Assembly (NCBI GenBank): GCA_963797475.1
Contig: CAWCPR010000001.1
Location: 2,170,001-2,234,000, forward strand
DNA length: 64,000 bases
Direction: 5' to 3'
Origin: CAWCPR01 sp963797475
GTDB lineage: Bacteria; Chloroflexota; Anaerolineae; Anaerolineales; UBA4823
Position numbers and translations under genes: made by a program. The notes under the pieces are model-generated. The model ran no database searches, was not told where the DNA came from, and was given only the letters and a program-made list of their open reading frames with translations. The first letter of the stretch is position 1, and each line of letters begins with the position of its first letter. Of the stretch, positions 33,849 through 41,776 are shown in pieces.

Positions 33849-34280
33849 TTAACCTCTGCGCAAGCTTCGCCCCAGCGCCTTCAGAGATGCTGCCAGGCTG
33901 TTAAGGCGCAGGATGGGCTCGACGATTTTATCGCCGGCCTGCCGGGATTTCGCCGCCACCAGCGCAAAGAAGCCTTGGATCGGGTAAGCGAAACCCGGTA
34001 AGGCGCGCACCAACCAGATCACGCCATACGCCAGGGCAGCCAGCAGGATGAGAAAGATCAGGAAAACCAACAGCACGGGCAGGATTAACCAGATAGCCGA
34101 TACGTCGGCAAAGAGGCTGGCATTCTGCGGCCCGCTGATCGACGCCAAGACAGCCAAAACCAGCAAGGCGATCCCCCCAACGGCAAGCGGCAGTGTGATC
34201 TGCAGGAGAACTTCGCGCTGGTGCAGGCGCTGAGTCAGCGGATTACGTTCCGCAGGCGAGTGAGGTTGAATATCGTCCAT
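33849..34280 (-). CDS. Membrane protein of unknown function
   Basis: 143 residues. There are two long hydrophobic helices (LPLAVGGIALLVLAVLASI and ILPVLLVFLIFLILLAALAY), then a short third hydrophobic patch (FAYPIQGFFALVAA) and a basic amphipathic C-terminus (LKALGRSLRRG). The N-terminus is cytoplasmic and polar (SPAERNPLTQRLHQRE). No family is recognised. It is divergent from the response regulator gene, with about 120 bases between. Confidence 0.65.
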   Translation of the reverse strand: MDDIQPHSPAERNPLTQRLHQREVLLQITLPLAVGGIALLVLAVLASISGPQNASLFADVSAIWLILPVLLVFLIFLILLAALAYGVIWLVRALPGFAYPIQGFFALVAAKSRQAGDKIVEPILRLNSLAASLKALGRSLRRG

Positions 34281-34362
34281 AGCGCCTCTATTTTAGCATG
34301 GAATAGCTGATCTCGCATAAGGCGCATAGGCCCATAGGCCCGAAAAGGCTTGTTATAAATCG

Positions 34363-34391
34363 TTGACCGCGCTTCAAGGGCATGCTACAAT
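34363..34391 (+). promoter_or_regulatory. Promoter of the diguanylate cyclase response regulator
   Basis: TTGACC (34363-34368), 17-bp spacer, TACAAT (34386-34391). Transcription should begin near 34398, only about six bases before the ATG at 34404, so that ATG would be nearly leaderless. Confidence 0.65.
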
Positions 34392-34403
34392 CGCATACAA
34401 GTT

Positions 34404-35300
34404 ATGTCTCAGCAAACGGAGCAACCAGTGAGCCGCGATTCTTATAAGGTACTTCTCGTTGAAGACAACCCTGAGTTCGCAAGTGTAATCAAACTCATCT
34501 TGCAGCAAGAAATCCCGGAACTATTTCAAGTTGCACATGCCTCGCAATTATCCGAAGCGCTAGCCCAGCTCGACCAGAAGGAATTCGACATCATCCTTTT
34601 AGACCTTTCCCTGCCCGACAGTGATGGCTTCGATACTTTTTCCGAAGTCCACGCTCGGGCTCCCAGGTTACCCATCGTGGTACTGACCGCCCGCAACGAC
34701 GAATCCCTGGCGATGAGAGCCGTCCAGGCCGGGGCGCAGGATTATCTGCTCAAAGGGTCCATCGAAGGGCAAACGCTGGTGAGATCGCTGCGGTATGCGG
34801 TTGAGCGGCAGCGCACCGTCGCCAGGCTGCAGCGCCTGACCTTGATCGACGAGCTGACCGGGCTGCTTAACCGGCGGGGCTTCCTTACCCTGGCCGACCA
34901 ACACATCAAGATTGCCAAGCGAGCGAATCGCAAGCTGCTGTTGTTCTTCGCCGATATGGATGGCTTGAAGCAGATCAATGACCAATTCGGCCACCAGGAA
35001 GGCGACCAGGCTTTGCGGGATATCGCCGGGATCTTGAGAAACACTTTTCGCTCTTCGGACGTCATCGCCCGCCTGGGCGGCGACGAATTTACCATCCTGA
35101 CCATCGATTCCAGCGGCAAAGCCAAAGTGATGCTGGACCGTTTGAAAGCCGGGCTCGAGGGGCACAACGCCGACCGGCACAAATACAGGCTCGGTTTGAG
35201 CGTGGGCACAGCGCCATTTAACCCCGAGAGCGACGCCACACTGGAATCTTTGCTCACCCTGGCAGATAAGGAGCTTTACGCGAATAAACAGCGCCTCTAA
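34404..35300 (+). CDS. Response regulator with GGDEF diguanylate cyclase domain
   Basis: 298 residues. Receiver domain 1-130: VLLVEDN acidic pair, phospho-acceptor Asp in IILLDLSLPDSDGFD, Thr in VLTARND and Lys in YLLKGS. The GGDEF domain (~140-298) has LTGLLNRRGF, ADMDGLKQINDQFGHQEGD and an intact RLGGDEFTIL active site. The RxxD inhibitory site (five residues before GGDEF) appears as RSSDVIARLGGDEF. It would make c-di-GMP on phosphorylation; no histidine kinase is adjacent. A GTG at 34428 with GGAG seven bases upstream is an alternative start that fits the promoter better than the leaderless ATG. Confidence 0.88.
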   Translation: MSQQTEQPVSRDSYKVLLVEDNPEFASVIKLILQQEIPELFQVAHASQLSEALAQLDQKEFDIILLDLSLPDSDGFDTFSEVHARAPRLPIVVLTARNDESLAMRAVQAGAQDYLLKGSIEGQTLVRSLRYAVERQRTVARLQRLTLIDELTGLLNRRGFLTLADQHIKIAKRANRKLLLFFADMDGLKQINDQFGHQEGDQALRDIAGILRNTFRSSDVIARLGGDEFTILTIDSSGKAKVMLDRLKAGLEGHNADRHKYRLGLSVGTAPFNPESDATLESLLTLADKELYANKQRL

Positions 35301-35339
35301 ACCTGCCCCGCGGGCTGGCTGACCTTTACCATAGAACTA

Positions 35340-35368
35340 TTGACATTCAGCAAACTCCCCTCTAAACT
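35340..35368 (+). promoter_or_regulatory. Candidate promoter of the LytM-like gene
   Basis: Perfect TTGACA (35340-35345), 17-bp spacer, weak TAAACT (35363-35368). About 80 bases upstream of the ATG at 35448. Confidence 0.45.
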
Positions 35369-35447
35369 GGTCGTATAAACATTCAACCAAAGTATCCTCC
35401 CAATCTTTGAGACGATACGGGTCAACCAAATTTGGAGGGATAACCCG

Positions 35448-36530
35448 ATGGTGAAGATCTCACGCCCTTTTCTAATCGCCCTCGCCGGCTCCATCCTCGT
35501 CCTTGTTACGGTAAATTGCCAGTTCGCCAGTCAACTGGCGGGTCCGGCGACAACAGCCCCAAATCAGCCGGTCGCCAGCCAACTCCCGGCGGCGACAAAG
35601 GCAGCCGCCAATCCAACCGCCCCGGCAGGCTCACCGGCCCCACAATCGCCCTCGGAACCGGCGCCAACCGAAGAGACCACACCCCAATCTTCGGCCGGAC
35701 AGCCGGGCGAAGCGCCTGCGCAAGCGGCCGGGCCCTGTGCTGAAGAGGTCTGTATTGAACCCGGCACGTTCTATCTGGCGCGGCCCATCGCGAAGGGCGG
35801 CCGCGACTCGATCGACTACGCCAACCGGTTCGGCAGCTTTCAAAGCCGCACGCGCGAAGCCGCCCACGGCGTATTCTTCCTCAATTCCAGCGGCACCCCG
35901 GTGCTGGCGGCTGCGGACGGCGTGGTTGTCGCAGCGGGCGATGACAGCAAAACGATCTATGCCCTGCGGGCCAACACCTATGGCAACCTGGTTATCCTCA
36001 AGCACGAGTTTCCCGGCCTGGATCAGCCGGTCTTTAGCCTGTACGCCCACCTCTCGCAAGTCTCCGTGAAAGTCAAGGATGCTGTTAAAGCCGGTCAGGA
36101 GATCGGCCTGGTCGGGATGAGCGGGCGGGTAACCGGCAGCACCCTGGATTTCGAAGTGCGCCTGGGTGAGAACACCTTCCAGACAGTCCGCAACCCGGAG
36201 CTGTGGCTGGCTCCCCTGGAAGGCGACAACGGCGAGCCCAATGGCGTCCTGGCCGGGCGCGTGGTCGACGCCCAGGGCAAAGACCTGGTGGTCCACAATA
36301 TCGTCGTCGAACAACTGGGCGGCCCAGGGCAGCCGGTGCTCGACAGCATCTATCTGAAAACCTACTCTGAAACGCGCCTGGTGGGATTGGATCCCTGGCA
36401 AGAGAGCTTCGCGGTCGGAGACTTAAAGCCCGGATCGTACCAGATTTCTTTCTGGATGAACGGTTTGCAGCAGCGCGTCGTGCAGATCAAGCCGGGCAAG
36501 CTGACCCTGACGGTCTTTCAGATTAAGTGA
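35448..36530 (+). CDS. Lipoprotein-like LytM (M23) domain protein with lost zinc ligands
   Basis: 360 residues; ATG at 35448 has GGAGGG eight bases upstream. The signal peptide (FLIALAGSILVLVTVNC) ends in a lipobox-like Cys, then comes a Pro/Ala/Thr-rich linker (~30-100). The LytM fold is clear (GTPVLAAADGVVVAAGDD, YGNLVILKHEF, FSLYAHLSQVSVKVKDAV, GSTLDFEVRLG). However, the HxH of active enzymes is replaced (STLDFEVR where HLHFEVR is usual), and the first His site (AAHGVFF) lacks its Asp. It is probably a non-catalytic envelope protein that, like EnvC or NlpD, regulates other hydrolases. A C-terminal ~90-residue beta domain resembles a carboxypeptidase-regulatory fold. Confidence 0.78.
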   Translation: MVKISRPFLIALAGSILVLVTVNCQFASQLAGPATTAPNQPVASQLPAATKAAANPTAPAGSPAPQSPSEPAPTEETTPQSSAGQPGEAPAQAAGPCAEEVCIEPGTFYLARPIAKGGRDSIDYANRFGSFQSRTREAAHGVFFLNSSGTPVLAAADGVVVAAGDDSKTIYALRANTYGNLVILKHEFPGLDQPVFSLYAHLSQVSVKVKDAVKAGQEIGLVGMSGRVTGSTLDFEVRLGENTFQTVRNPELWLAPLEGDNGEPNGVLAGRVVDAQGKDLVVHNIVVEQLGGPGQPVLDSIYLKTYSETRLVGLDPWQESFAVGDLKPGSYQISFWMNGLQQRVVQIKPGKLTLTVFQIK

Positions 36531-36545
36531 GCGGGCGATTCCTGC

Positions 36546-36567
36546 CAGGGAAGCCCTGTCCCTTTTT
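36546..36567 (+). terminator. Weak candidate terminator after the LytM-like gene
   Basis: CAGGG-AAG-CCCTG stem followed by TCCC and five T residues (36563-36567). Short stem, so low confidence. Confidence 0.4.
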
Positions 36568-36672
36568 CCCGTCGTTAATCTTTTGCATATCCAAATAGTC
36601 TGTTAAAATGCAGGCTGCATTTCAGGCCGCGCCTACAACCGGCTCCCCGTATTCAACCAGGAGAATAACGCA

Positions 36673-37893
36673 ATGTGGATTGCCCTCCAGAACAGACTGG
36701 CCCGACCGGCCGAGCGTTTAAGAGCCAGGTACAGCAGCCAGGCGCACGAGCGTTTAAGGCTGAATGCCCTCTTTGCGGTGGCCTTATTCAAGCTTTTGAA
36801 CTTTTTTGGCGGAAATTGGGACATTCAATGGCATGTCGCCGTCGGGCGAGACAGCCTGTGGATCCCGCCGCATCTCATGGTCCTGGCGGCATTTAGCGCC
36901 GGCTCCCTGATCGTGCTGAGTATGATCGCTTATGAGACCTACCTGAAACGGCAGGGCGCTGCTTTGAAAGGGGTTGTGCGCCTGGGATTCTTATCCGCTA
37001 CGCCCGCATTTTATGGCATCCTTTTTGGCTATAGCGCGGCGTTGTTGTCGGGGGTGTTTGACGAAATGTGGCACCGCACATTTGGCATCGACGCCACCCT
37101 GTGGAGCCCGCCGCACCTGTGCATCATGGCAGCCACCACGCTGGTCGACCTGAGCCTGCTGGTGGGGATTGCAAATTCGGCCCGCCGGCTGAAAAAAGGG
37201 TTCGAGTGGCGCAGCCCGCTTTTATGGGGTCTGGCGCTTGTAGGCGCTTACACGCTGGAGTCTGTAAACTTCCAAATGAGCCAGGCGTTCATCACTGGAT
37301 ACCGGGCCGGCGGCGCAGGCCTGATGGGGATCTTATTTCCGCTGATGGTTGGGGCGGTTTTCCCCCTGGCGCTGCTGCTCAATATCCGCCTGGCAGGACG
37401 CTTCTGGGTCGCGATCCTGTTATTTTTTGTCGCCATCACGCTCCAATATGCAGGCACAGGGATTGCCAGCCTGGGGTTTGCCATCCTCAAACCCGCTTCC
37501 GAGATCGAGATGTACGTGCGCCTCAACCCAGAATCGACCATTGCCAAAGCGCGCGAGTTTGCCCAGGTGATCGGTTTTAATGGGCTGATCGGTTTCCAGC
37601 AGGCCTGGGCCATGTGGCTGTCCGCCCTGCCGCTGGCGCTGGTATCATCCCTCGAGCTTTGGCCCTGGGCGCGCCGCCACCCTTTGGTCGCCGCGCCGGT
37701 TTTCAGCGCCAGCATGGTGCTGGTATCATCCCTTTGGTTCCAACGCATCCCCGTCATGCAGGACTACCCGGTAACCTGGGCGCAGGTGCTGCTCGGCGTC
37801 TTTATCAGCGTCGCAGCCGGCCTGCTGACCGGCAGCCTGGGCTTGTGGCTGGCAAAACGAGCACTCAAATACGAGGCATCTTCCGAGGGCTGA
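36673..37893 (+). CDS. Polytopic membrane protein, function unknown
   Basis: 406 residues with about ten hydrophobic helices after an amphipathic N-terminus. Repeated motifs stand out: FGGNWDIQWHVAVGRDSLWI then PPHLMVL, and DEMWHRTFGIDATLWSPPHL with CIMAATT. These two H/W-rich segments occur at equivalent places in helices, as in an internal duplication, and the PPHL pairs could bind metal, haem or quinone. No known family is recognised. A 'GAGG/GAGAAT' site precedes the ATG. It ends directly before the MFS gene (TGAATG), so the two act together. Confidence 0.7.
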   Translation: MWIALQNRLARPAERLRARYSSQAHERLRLNALFAVALFKLLNFFGGNWDIQWHVAVGRDSLWIPPHLMVLAAFSAGSLIVLSMIAYETYLKRQGAALKGVVRLGFLSATPAFYGILFGYSAALLSGVFDEMWHRTFGIDATLWSPPHLCIMAATTLVDLSLLVGIANSARRLKKGFEWRSPLLWGLALVGAYTLESVNFQMSQAFITGYRAGGAGLMGILFPLMVGAVFPLALLLNIRLAGRFWVAILLFFVAITLQYAGTGIASLGFAILKPASEIEMYVRLNPESTIAKAREFAQVIGFNGLIGFQQAWAMWLSALPLALVSSLELWPWARRHPLVAAPVFSASMVLVSSLWFQRIPVMQDYPVTWAQVLLGVFISVAAGLLTGSLGLWLAKRALKYEASSEG

Positions 37894-39123
37894 ATGGAAT
37901 TAACTGGAATTCAGGTTTATCGCTACCGCTGGGTTGTCTTGCTGGCTTTCATGGCGATCACAGCGCTCAACCAGCTTTTATGGATCACTTTCGCCCCGAT
38001 CACCGGCGAGGCCGCCCGCTTCTACGGGGTATCGGACCTGAGCATCGGCCTGCTCTCCTTAAGTTTCATGATTGTTTATATCTTCGTCTCGATCCCGGCC
38101 TCCTGGGTGATCGATACCTATGGCCTGCGTGTCGGGGTCGGGACGGGCGCGGTATTGACCGGCGTCTTCGGCCTGCTGAGAGGCCTGGCAGCCTCCAATT
38201 ACACGCTGGTGCTCCTGGCGCAAATCGGGATTGCCATCGGGCAGCCTTTCATCTTGAACGCCGTGACGACGGTTGCAGCGCGCTGGTTTCCGGTCCAGGA
38301 ACGGGCGACAGCCGCCGGCCTCGGCTCCCTGGCGATTTACCTGGGCATTGTAGCCGGTTTGGCGCTCACCCCCTACCTCACCATCCAATCCGGCATCGGC
38401 GGCATGCTGGTCGTTTACGGGATCGCCGCCCTGGTCGCCGCGGCAATCTTTTTTGCTTTGGCGCGCGAACGCCCGCCGACGCCTCCCTGCCCACCGGACC
38501 AGGAAGAACGCTCGCTGGTATTCGACGGCTTCAAGCAAATCCTGCGCCAGGGTAATTTTATCGTCTTGATGCTGATCTTCTTCGTGGGGCTGGGGGCGTT
38601 CAATGCGGTTACGACCTGGATCGAAGAGATCCTCAGGCCGAGAGGGTTTTCCATCGTCCAGGCCGGGAACACGGGCGGGTTAATGATCGTGGGCGGCATT
38701 CTCGGCGCACTGGTCATCCCGCTGCTCTCCGACCGTTATCGCCGCAGAACGCCATTTTTATTCGCGGCCGTGATCGGCGCAACCGTAGGCCTCTTCGGCC
38801 TCACCTACGCCGGCAGTTACGGGCTCTTGCTCGTCTCGGCCTTTATTTTTGGTTTCTTCTTGCTCAGCGCCGGCCCGGTGGGCTTCCAGTACGGGGCTGA
38901 AATCACTTACCCCGCTCCGGAAGGCACCTCGAACGGCCTGCTCCTGTTGATGGGGCAAGTCTCGGGCATCATTTTCATCCTGGGGATGGACGCCTTCAAG
39001 TCCCCGCAAACAGGCTCGATGACCCTGCCCCTTTTGGCGCTCATCGCCCTGATGATCCTGAGCCTGCTGCTGTGCGGCCGGCTCAAGGAGCCGAAAACGT
39101 TAAAGGCGAATGTGGACGAATAA
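37894..39123 (+). CDS. MFS transporter
   Basis: 409 residues, 12 helices. YGVSDLSIGLLSLSFMIVYI and DTYGLRVGVGTG are the early MFS landmarks, and the central loop (REERPPTPPCPPDQE-like) separates the two six-helix halves. SIVQAGNTGGLMIVGGILGA and SDRYRRRTP provide the second half's loop motif. The pattern resembles the FLVCR/DIRC2-like group, whose substrates include haem and choline. The ATG follows the previous stop codon immediately, so translation is coupled to the H/W-rich membrane protein. Confidence 0.83.
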   Translation: MELTGIQVYRYRWVVLLAFMAITALNQLLWITFAPITGEAARFYGVSDLSIGLLSLSFMIVYIFVSIPASWVIDTYGLRVGVGTGAVLTGVFGLLRGLAASNYTLVLLAQIGIAIGQPFILNAVTTVAARWFPVQERATAAGLGSLAIYLGIVAGLALTPYLTIQSGIGGMLVVYGIAALVAAAIFFALARERPPTPPCPPDQEERSLVFDGFKQILRQGNFIVLMLIFFVGLGAFNAVTTWIEEILRPRGFSIVQAGNTGGLMIVGGILGALVIPLLSDRYRRRTPFLFAAVIGATVGLFGLTYAGSYGLLLVSAFIFGFFLLSAGPVGFQYGAEITYPAPEGTSNGLLLLMGQVSGIIFILGMDAFKSPQTGSMTLPLLALIALMILSLLLCGRLKEPKTLKANVDE

Positions 39124-39147
39124 CCGGCGACTTGACCACTCTATTTT

Positions 39148-39165
39148 GATGAATCTCTGTTCATC
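39148..39165. repeat. Palindromic element, copy 2
   Basis: GATGAATCTCTGTTCATC, one base different from the copy at 7617-7634 and likewise preceded by TTTT. It marks the border between intact genes and the RHS relic. Confidence 0.45.
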
Positions 39166-39530
39166 CACCGATTTTCCAAGGGCTTGCAGTTTCTCACAGC
39201 ACCAGGCCAGGAAATGCTCGCTCAAGAGGCTAGGTGAGTACGGATGGGGTCAACTGGACTACGGAGTTCGACAGCGCCACTCAGGGCGAGTACCCAGAGA
39301 CAGCAGCCGGCAAACGGTAAGCGCAGCGCCGCGACCATCACCTTCACCAGCCGCCAGGTGCGCTACGTGCGCGATTGGCTGAACGGCTCGACCAGCAACG
39401 CCTACAACCACTAAGCGGGTGATCTTCACCCGCCAGGAGATCGAAGTGTGGGGCAAAGCCGCGACCGCCTACGTGGGCAACTACACGGTAAGCGTAGCGC
39501 CGCTTCGAGTGGCATGGCTCGACGACCACG
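39166..39530 (+). pseudogene. Decayed RHS-related sequence
   Basis: No intact frame. Short stretches (ATITFTSRQVRYVRDWLNGS and VWGKAATAYVGNYTVSVAP) read like the upstream part of an RHS core but are cut by stops and frame changes. A 19-base stretch beginning ACGGTAAGCG at 39314 recurs at 39485 with one change, a direct duplication inside the relic. Confidence 0.5.
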
Positions 39531-40634
39531 ATGGTGAAGTATTACGGGGATATAGAGCATCCCTTTGCCGGCGGGCAGCGGGTAGCCATGCGCCAGGGGA
39601 ACGGGACAGGTGTGAGCCAACTGTACTGGCTGTTGAGCGACCACCTGGGCGGCACAGCAATGCAGGTAGACGCGGTCAACGCCAACCCGCTGACCGACCT
39701 GCGCTACAAACCCTGGGGTGAGGCACGCGCTGGCGATCGTCAAGGCGACACGCCCACCGATTTTCAGTACACCGGCCAGCGAATTGACAGTTACATTAAC
39801 ATCTACTGGTATGGCTCAAGGTGGTACGACCCGGCGCTATCACGGTGGATTCAACCCGACTCCATTGTGCCCGATCCGGGTAACCCTGCCAGTTGGGACA
39901 GGTATTCGTATACATTCAATCGACCTACCGTCCTGATCGACCCGACAGGCCATAAAGCATGCGACGCCGAATTCGGCTGCTCGGAGGTAGCTCCACCCAA
40001 AACCAGCCACAGTTCACAAGGCCAATCCTTGACTAAAGAGGAGAAGAAATGCGGAGGAGGTGGTTGCGGTCTTGAGAAGATCAACAAGAATAAAAGTGGA
40101 AACCAGCGCCTAACCTTAACAGACAAGATAAAGCTTGGTGATACTCAAGCACTTGCCCAACTCCTTATCCCGTCTCATATCGGGGGTAGGTTACAACTTG
40201 AAGTATCGTTTACTCTGATAATTGGAGTATCAGTTAGCGGAGGTGTAAATTTGGTTTACAATCGAAATTCCGATGAGCTTGCCGCAAACGTGGATTGGAC
40301 AATTGAAGGAGGCGCTGGGTTAGGGGCAGGGGCATCTGGGACAGGGGGATTACTTATTGGATGGGGATCTAGTAGCGTTGGTGATATAACAAAAGGGTTC
40401 TCAGGAATAGTCAGTGGAACGGCGGCAGCAGAAGTTGCCGTATCAGCAGCAGTTACCGCTCCGCTAGACGAAAAAGGGTTACATGTTGATCCATATTCTG
40501 GCCAAGTACCTCCTACTGGTTATGTTGGGGTAGGTGCTGGGGGTGGATATGCGGGCGTTGGTGGTGGTATTAATGGACCTACAGGGATTCACGTCAACCT
40601 TACCTCATTGTTACCCTGGCATTGGTTCAAATAA
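39531..40634 (+). CDS. RHS repeat-associated core with variable C-terminal tip (5' truncated)
   Basis: The first ~145 residues are the RHS core boundary: LYWLLSDHLGGTAMQVDAV, YTGQRIDSYINIYWYGSRWY, DPALSRWIQPDSIVPDP, then FNRPTVLIDPTGH. After this hallmark (DPTG) the sequence switches to an unrelated, AT-richer tip of ~215 residues with a Lys-rich segment, then long Gly/Ser/Val-rich strands (GAGLGAGASGTGG, VGAGGGYAGVGGG) and a polar end. That is the layout of polymorphic toxin tips. The N-terminal shell is missing and the start at 39531 is only the first one available. Toxin chemistry is not recognisable; the Gly-rich strands could form a membrane-active barrel. Confidence 0.65.
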   Translation: MVKYYGDIEHPFAGGQRVAMRQGNGTGVSQLYWLLSDHLGGTAMQVDAVNANPLTDLRYKPWGEARAGDRQGDTPTDFQYTGQRIDSYINIYWYGSRWYDPALSRWIQPDSIVPDPGNPASWDRYSYTFNRPTVLIDPTGHKACDAEFGCSEVAPPKTSHSSQGQSLTKEEKKCGGGGCGLEKINKNKSGNQRLTLTDKIKLGDTQALAQLLIPSHIGGRLQLEVSFTLIIGVSVSGGVNLVYNRNSDELAANVDWTIEGGAGLGAGASGTGGLLIGWGSSSVGDITKGFSGIVSGTAAAEVAVSAAVTAPLDEKGLHVDPYSGQVPPTGYVGVGAGGGYAGVGGGINGPTGIHVNLTSLLPWHWFK

Positions 40635-40662
40635 ATGATCCTTTGATATGCTAAAGGTTGCT

Positions 40663-41085
40663 ATGGATTCAAAAACAATCAAAATAGTATATGGGGTAGT
40701 TTTACCAATTGCAGTTATTATTCTATTGCTTGGGGTTGCCTCATTCAATAGCAGGCCACGAATTTTAGGGTCAATGGTTTCTGATTTGTTCATTCAATTC
40801 CTTCTTACCATTTGGTTTTGTATCCTTTATATAAGATTATCTCGGATATCCTCATTTAGTTACTATCCTAATAAGAAATGGACTAAAGCTGATGTTGGAT
40901 CGTTAGAAAAATATTTTTATTGGGGGATGGGTGTTTTTTTCGGTGTTGTTTGCGGGATAATAACGTGGTGGGTAATTCAATGGTTTTTACCGAGCTTATC
41001 AAATTTCGCATATGTGATTTCTGCCTTAAATAGCCTGATTATTATATTATCTTTAGTGACTCACTACTGGGTATTTAAACTTTGA
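40663..41085 (+). CDS. Four-helix membrane protein, candidate immunity protein
   Basis: 140 residues from ATG at 40663 (AAAGG five bases upstream; ATG at 40648 is also in frame). Four transmembrane helices: VLPIAVIILLLGVASF, FIQFLLTIWFCILYI, GVFFGVVCGIITWWVIQWFL and a C-terminal one. Clearly AT-richer than the host genes, as is the RHS tip before it. Lying 28 bases downstream of an RHS tip, it has the position and size of a cognate immunity protein. This is inferred from context only; no family is recognised. Confidence 0.55.
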   Translation: MDSKTIKIVYGVVLPIAVIILLLGVASFNSRPRILGSMVSDLFIQFLLTIWFCILYIRLSRISSFSYYPNKKWTKADVGSLEKYFYWGMGVFFGVVCGIITWWVIQWFLPSLSNFAYVISALNSLIIILSLVTHYWVFKL

Positions 41086-41137
41086 TAGCAAGTTGGATTT
41101 ATTTTGTCAATAGGCAAACGGAACAAGCAGCAAGTAG

Positions 41138-41155
41138 GGTGCGTCGCGACGCACC
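41138..41155. repeat. REP-like perfect palindrome
   Basis: GGTGCGTCGCGACGCACC, 18 bp, perfectly symmetric, at the junction between the AT-rich tip/immunity DNA and the next RHS fragment. Similar 'TAGGGTGCGTC' palindromes are dispersed in many bacterial genomes as repetitive extragenic elements. Confidence 0.6.
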
Positions 41156-41169
41156 ACGCCCTTGAAGAT

Positions 41170-41700
41170 GCTGCGTTGCTAACGCTGGTACACCCAGGGT
41201 GGGCGGCTGCGCTACCTGAAGACTGGAACTCCTGCCGATATCGACTCCTTGCAGTATTTTGAATACCACTATGACAATGTCGGGAACATCAACTGGATCA
41301 AAGATTACAATGCCGGCGGGACGCAGACCCAGACTTTTCATTACGACCAGCTCAACCGGCTAATTGACGCGGCGACGAGCGGCGGGTCGAACGGGACTTA
41401 CCCTCTGGAAGAATATGAATATAATACGGATACCGGCAACCTGAGCAGCAAGGCCGGGGTGACCTACACCTACAATCTCGCCAATAAGCCCCACACGGTC
41501 AGATCGCTGACGGGCTGATCTTTCAGTCACGACAGTCGCGGCAACATAACCTGCCGCGTGCATGGCTCGAAGGCCTACGTTCTGGCTTACGACGTAGAAA
41601 GCCGCCTGGTTCAGGACAAGCTGAACAGCACTGAGATCTCCAGCTTCGCGTACCACGCCGCACCGGCTGGTTAATAGAAGTTCCACGCCTACCCGAGCGG
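41170..41700 (+). pseudogene. RHS/YD-repeat fragment
   Basis: The frame at 41249-41518 gives two YD repeats (YFEYHYDNVGNINWIKDYN, TFHYDQLNRLIDAATSGG, YEYNTDTGNLSSKAG). After a stop, more YD sequence continues in another frame (HDSRGNI, LAYDVESRLVQDKLN). These repeats belong upstream of the RHS core in an intact gene, yet here they follow the core and tip, so the locus is rearranged. About 75 featureless bases separate it from the cox cluster. Confidence 0.6.
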
Positions 41701-41776
41701 TATGGGTGGCGCTCAGCCAGTTTTAGCGCGCCTGTCACTGTTCGTCTGGCGCTCGATGGGGAGCGCCGCCATTTTG

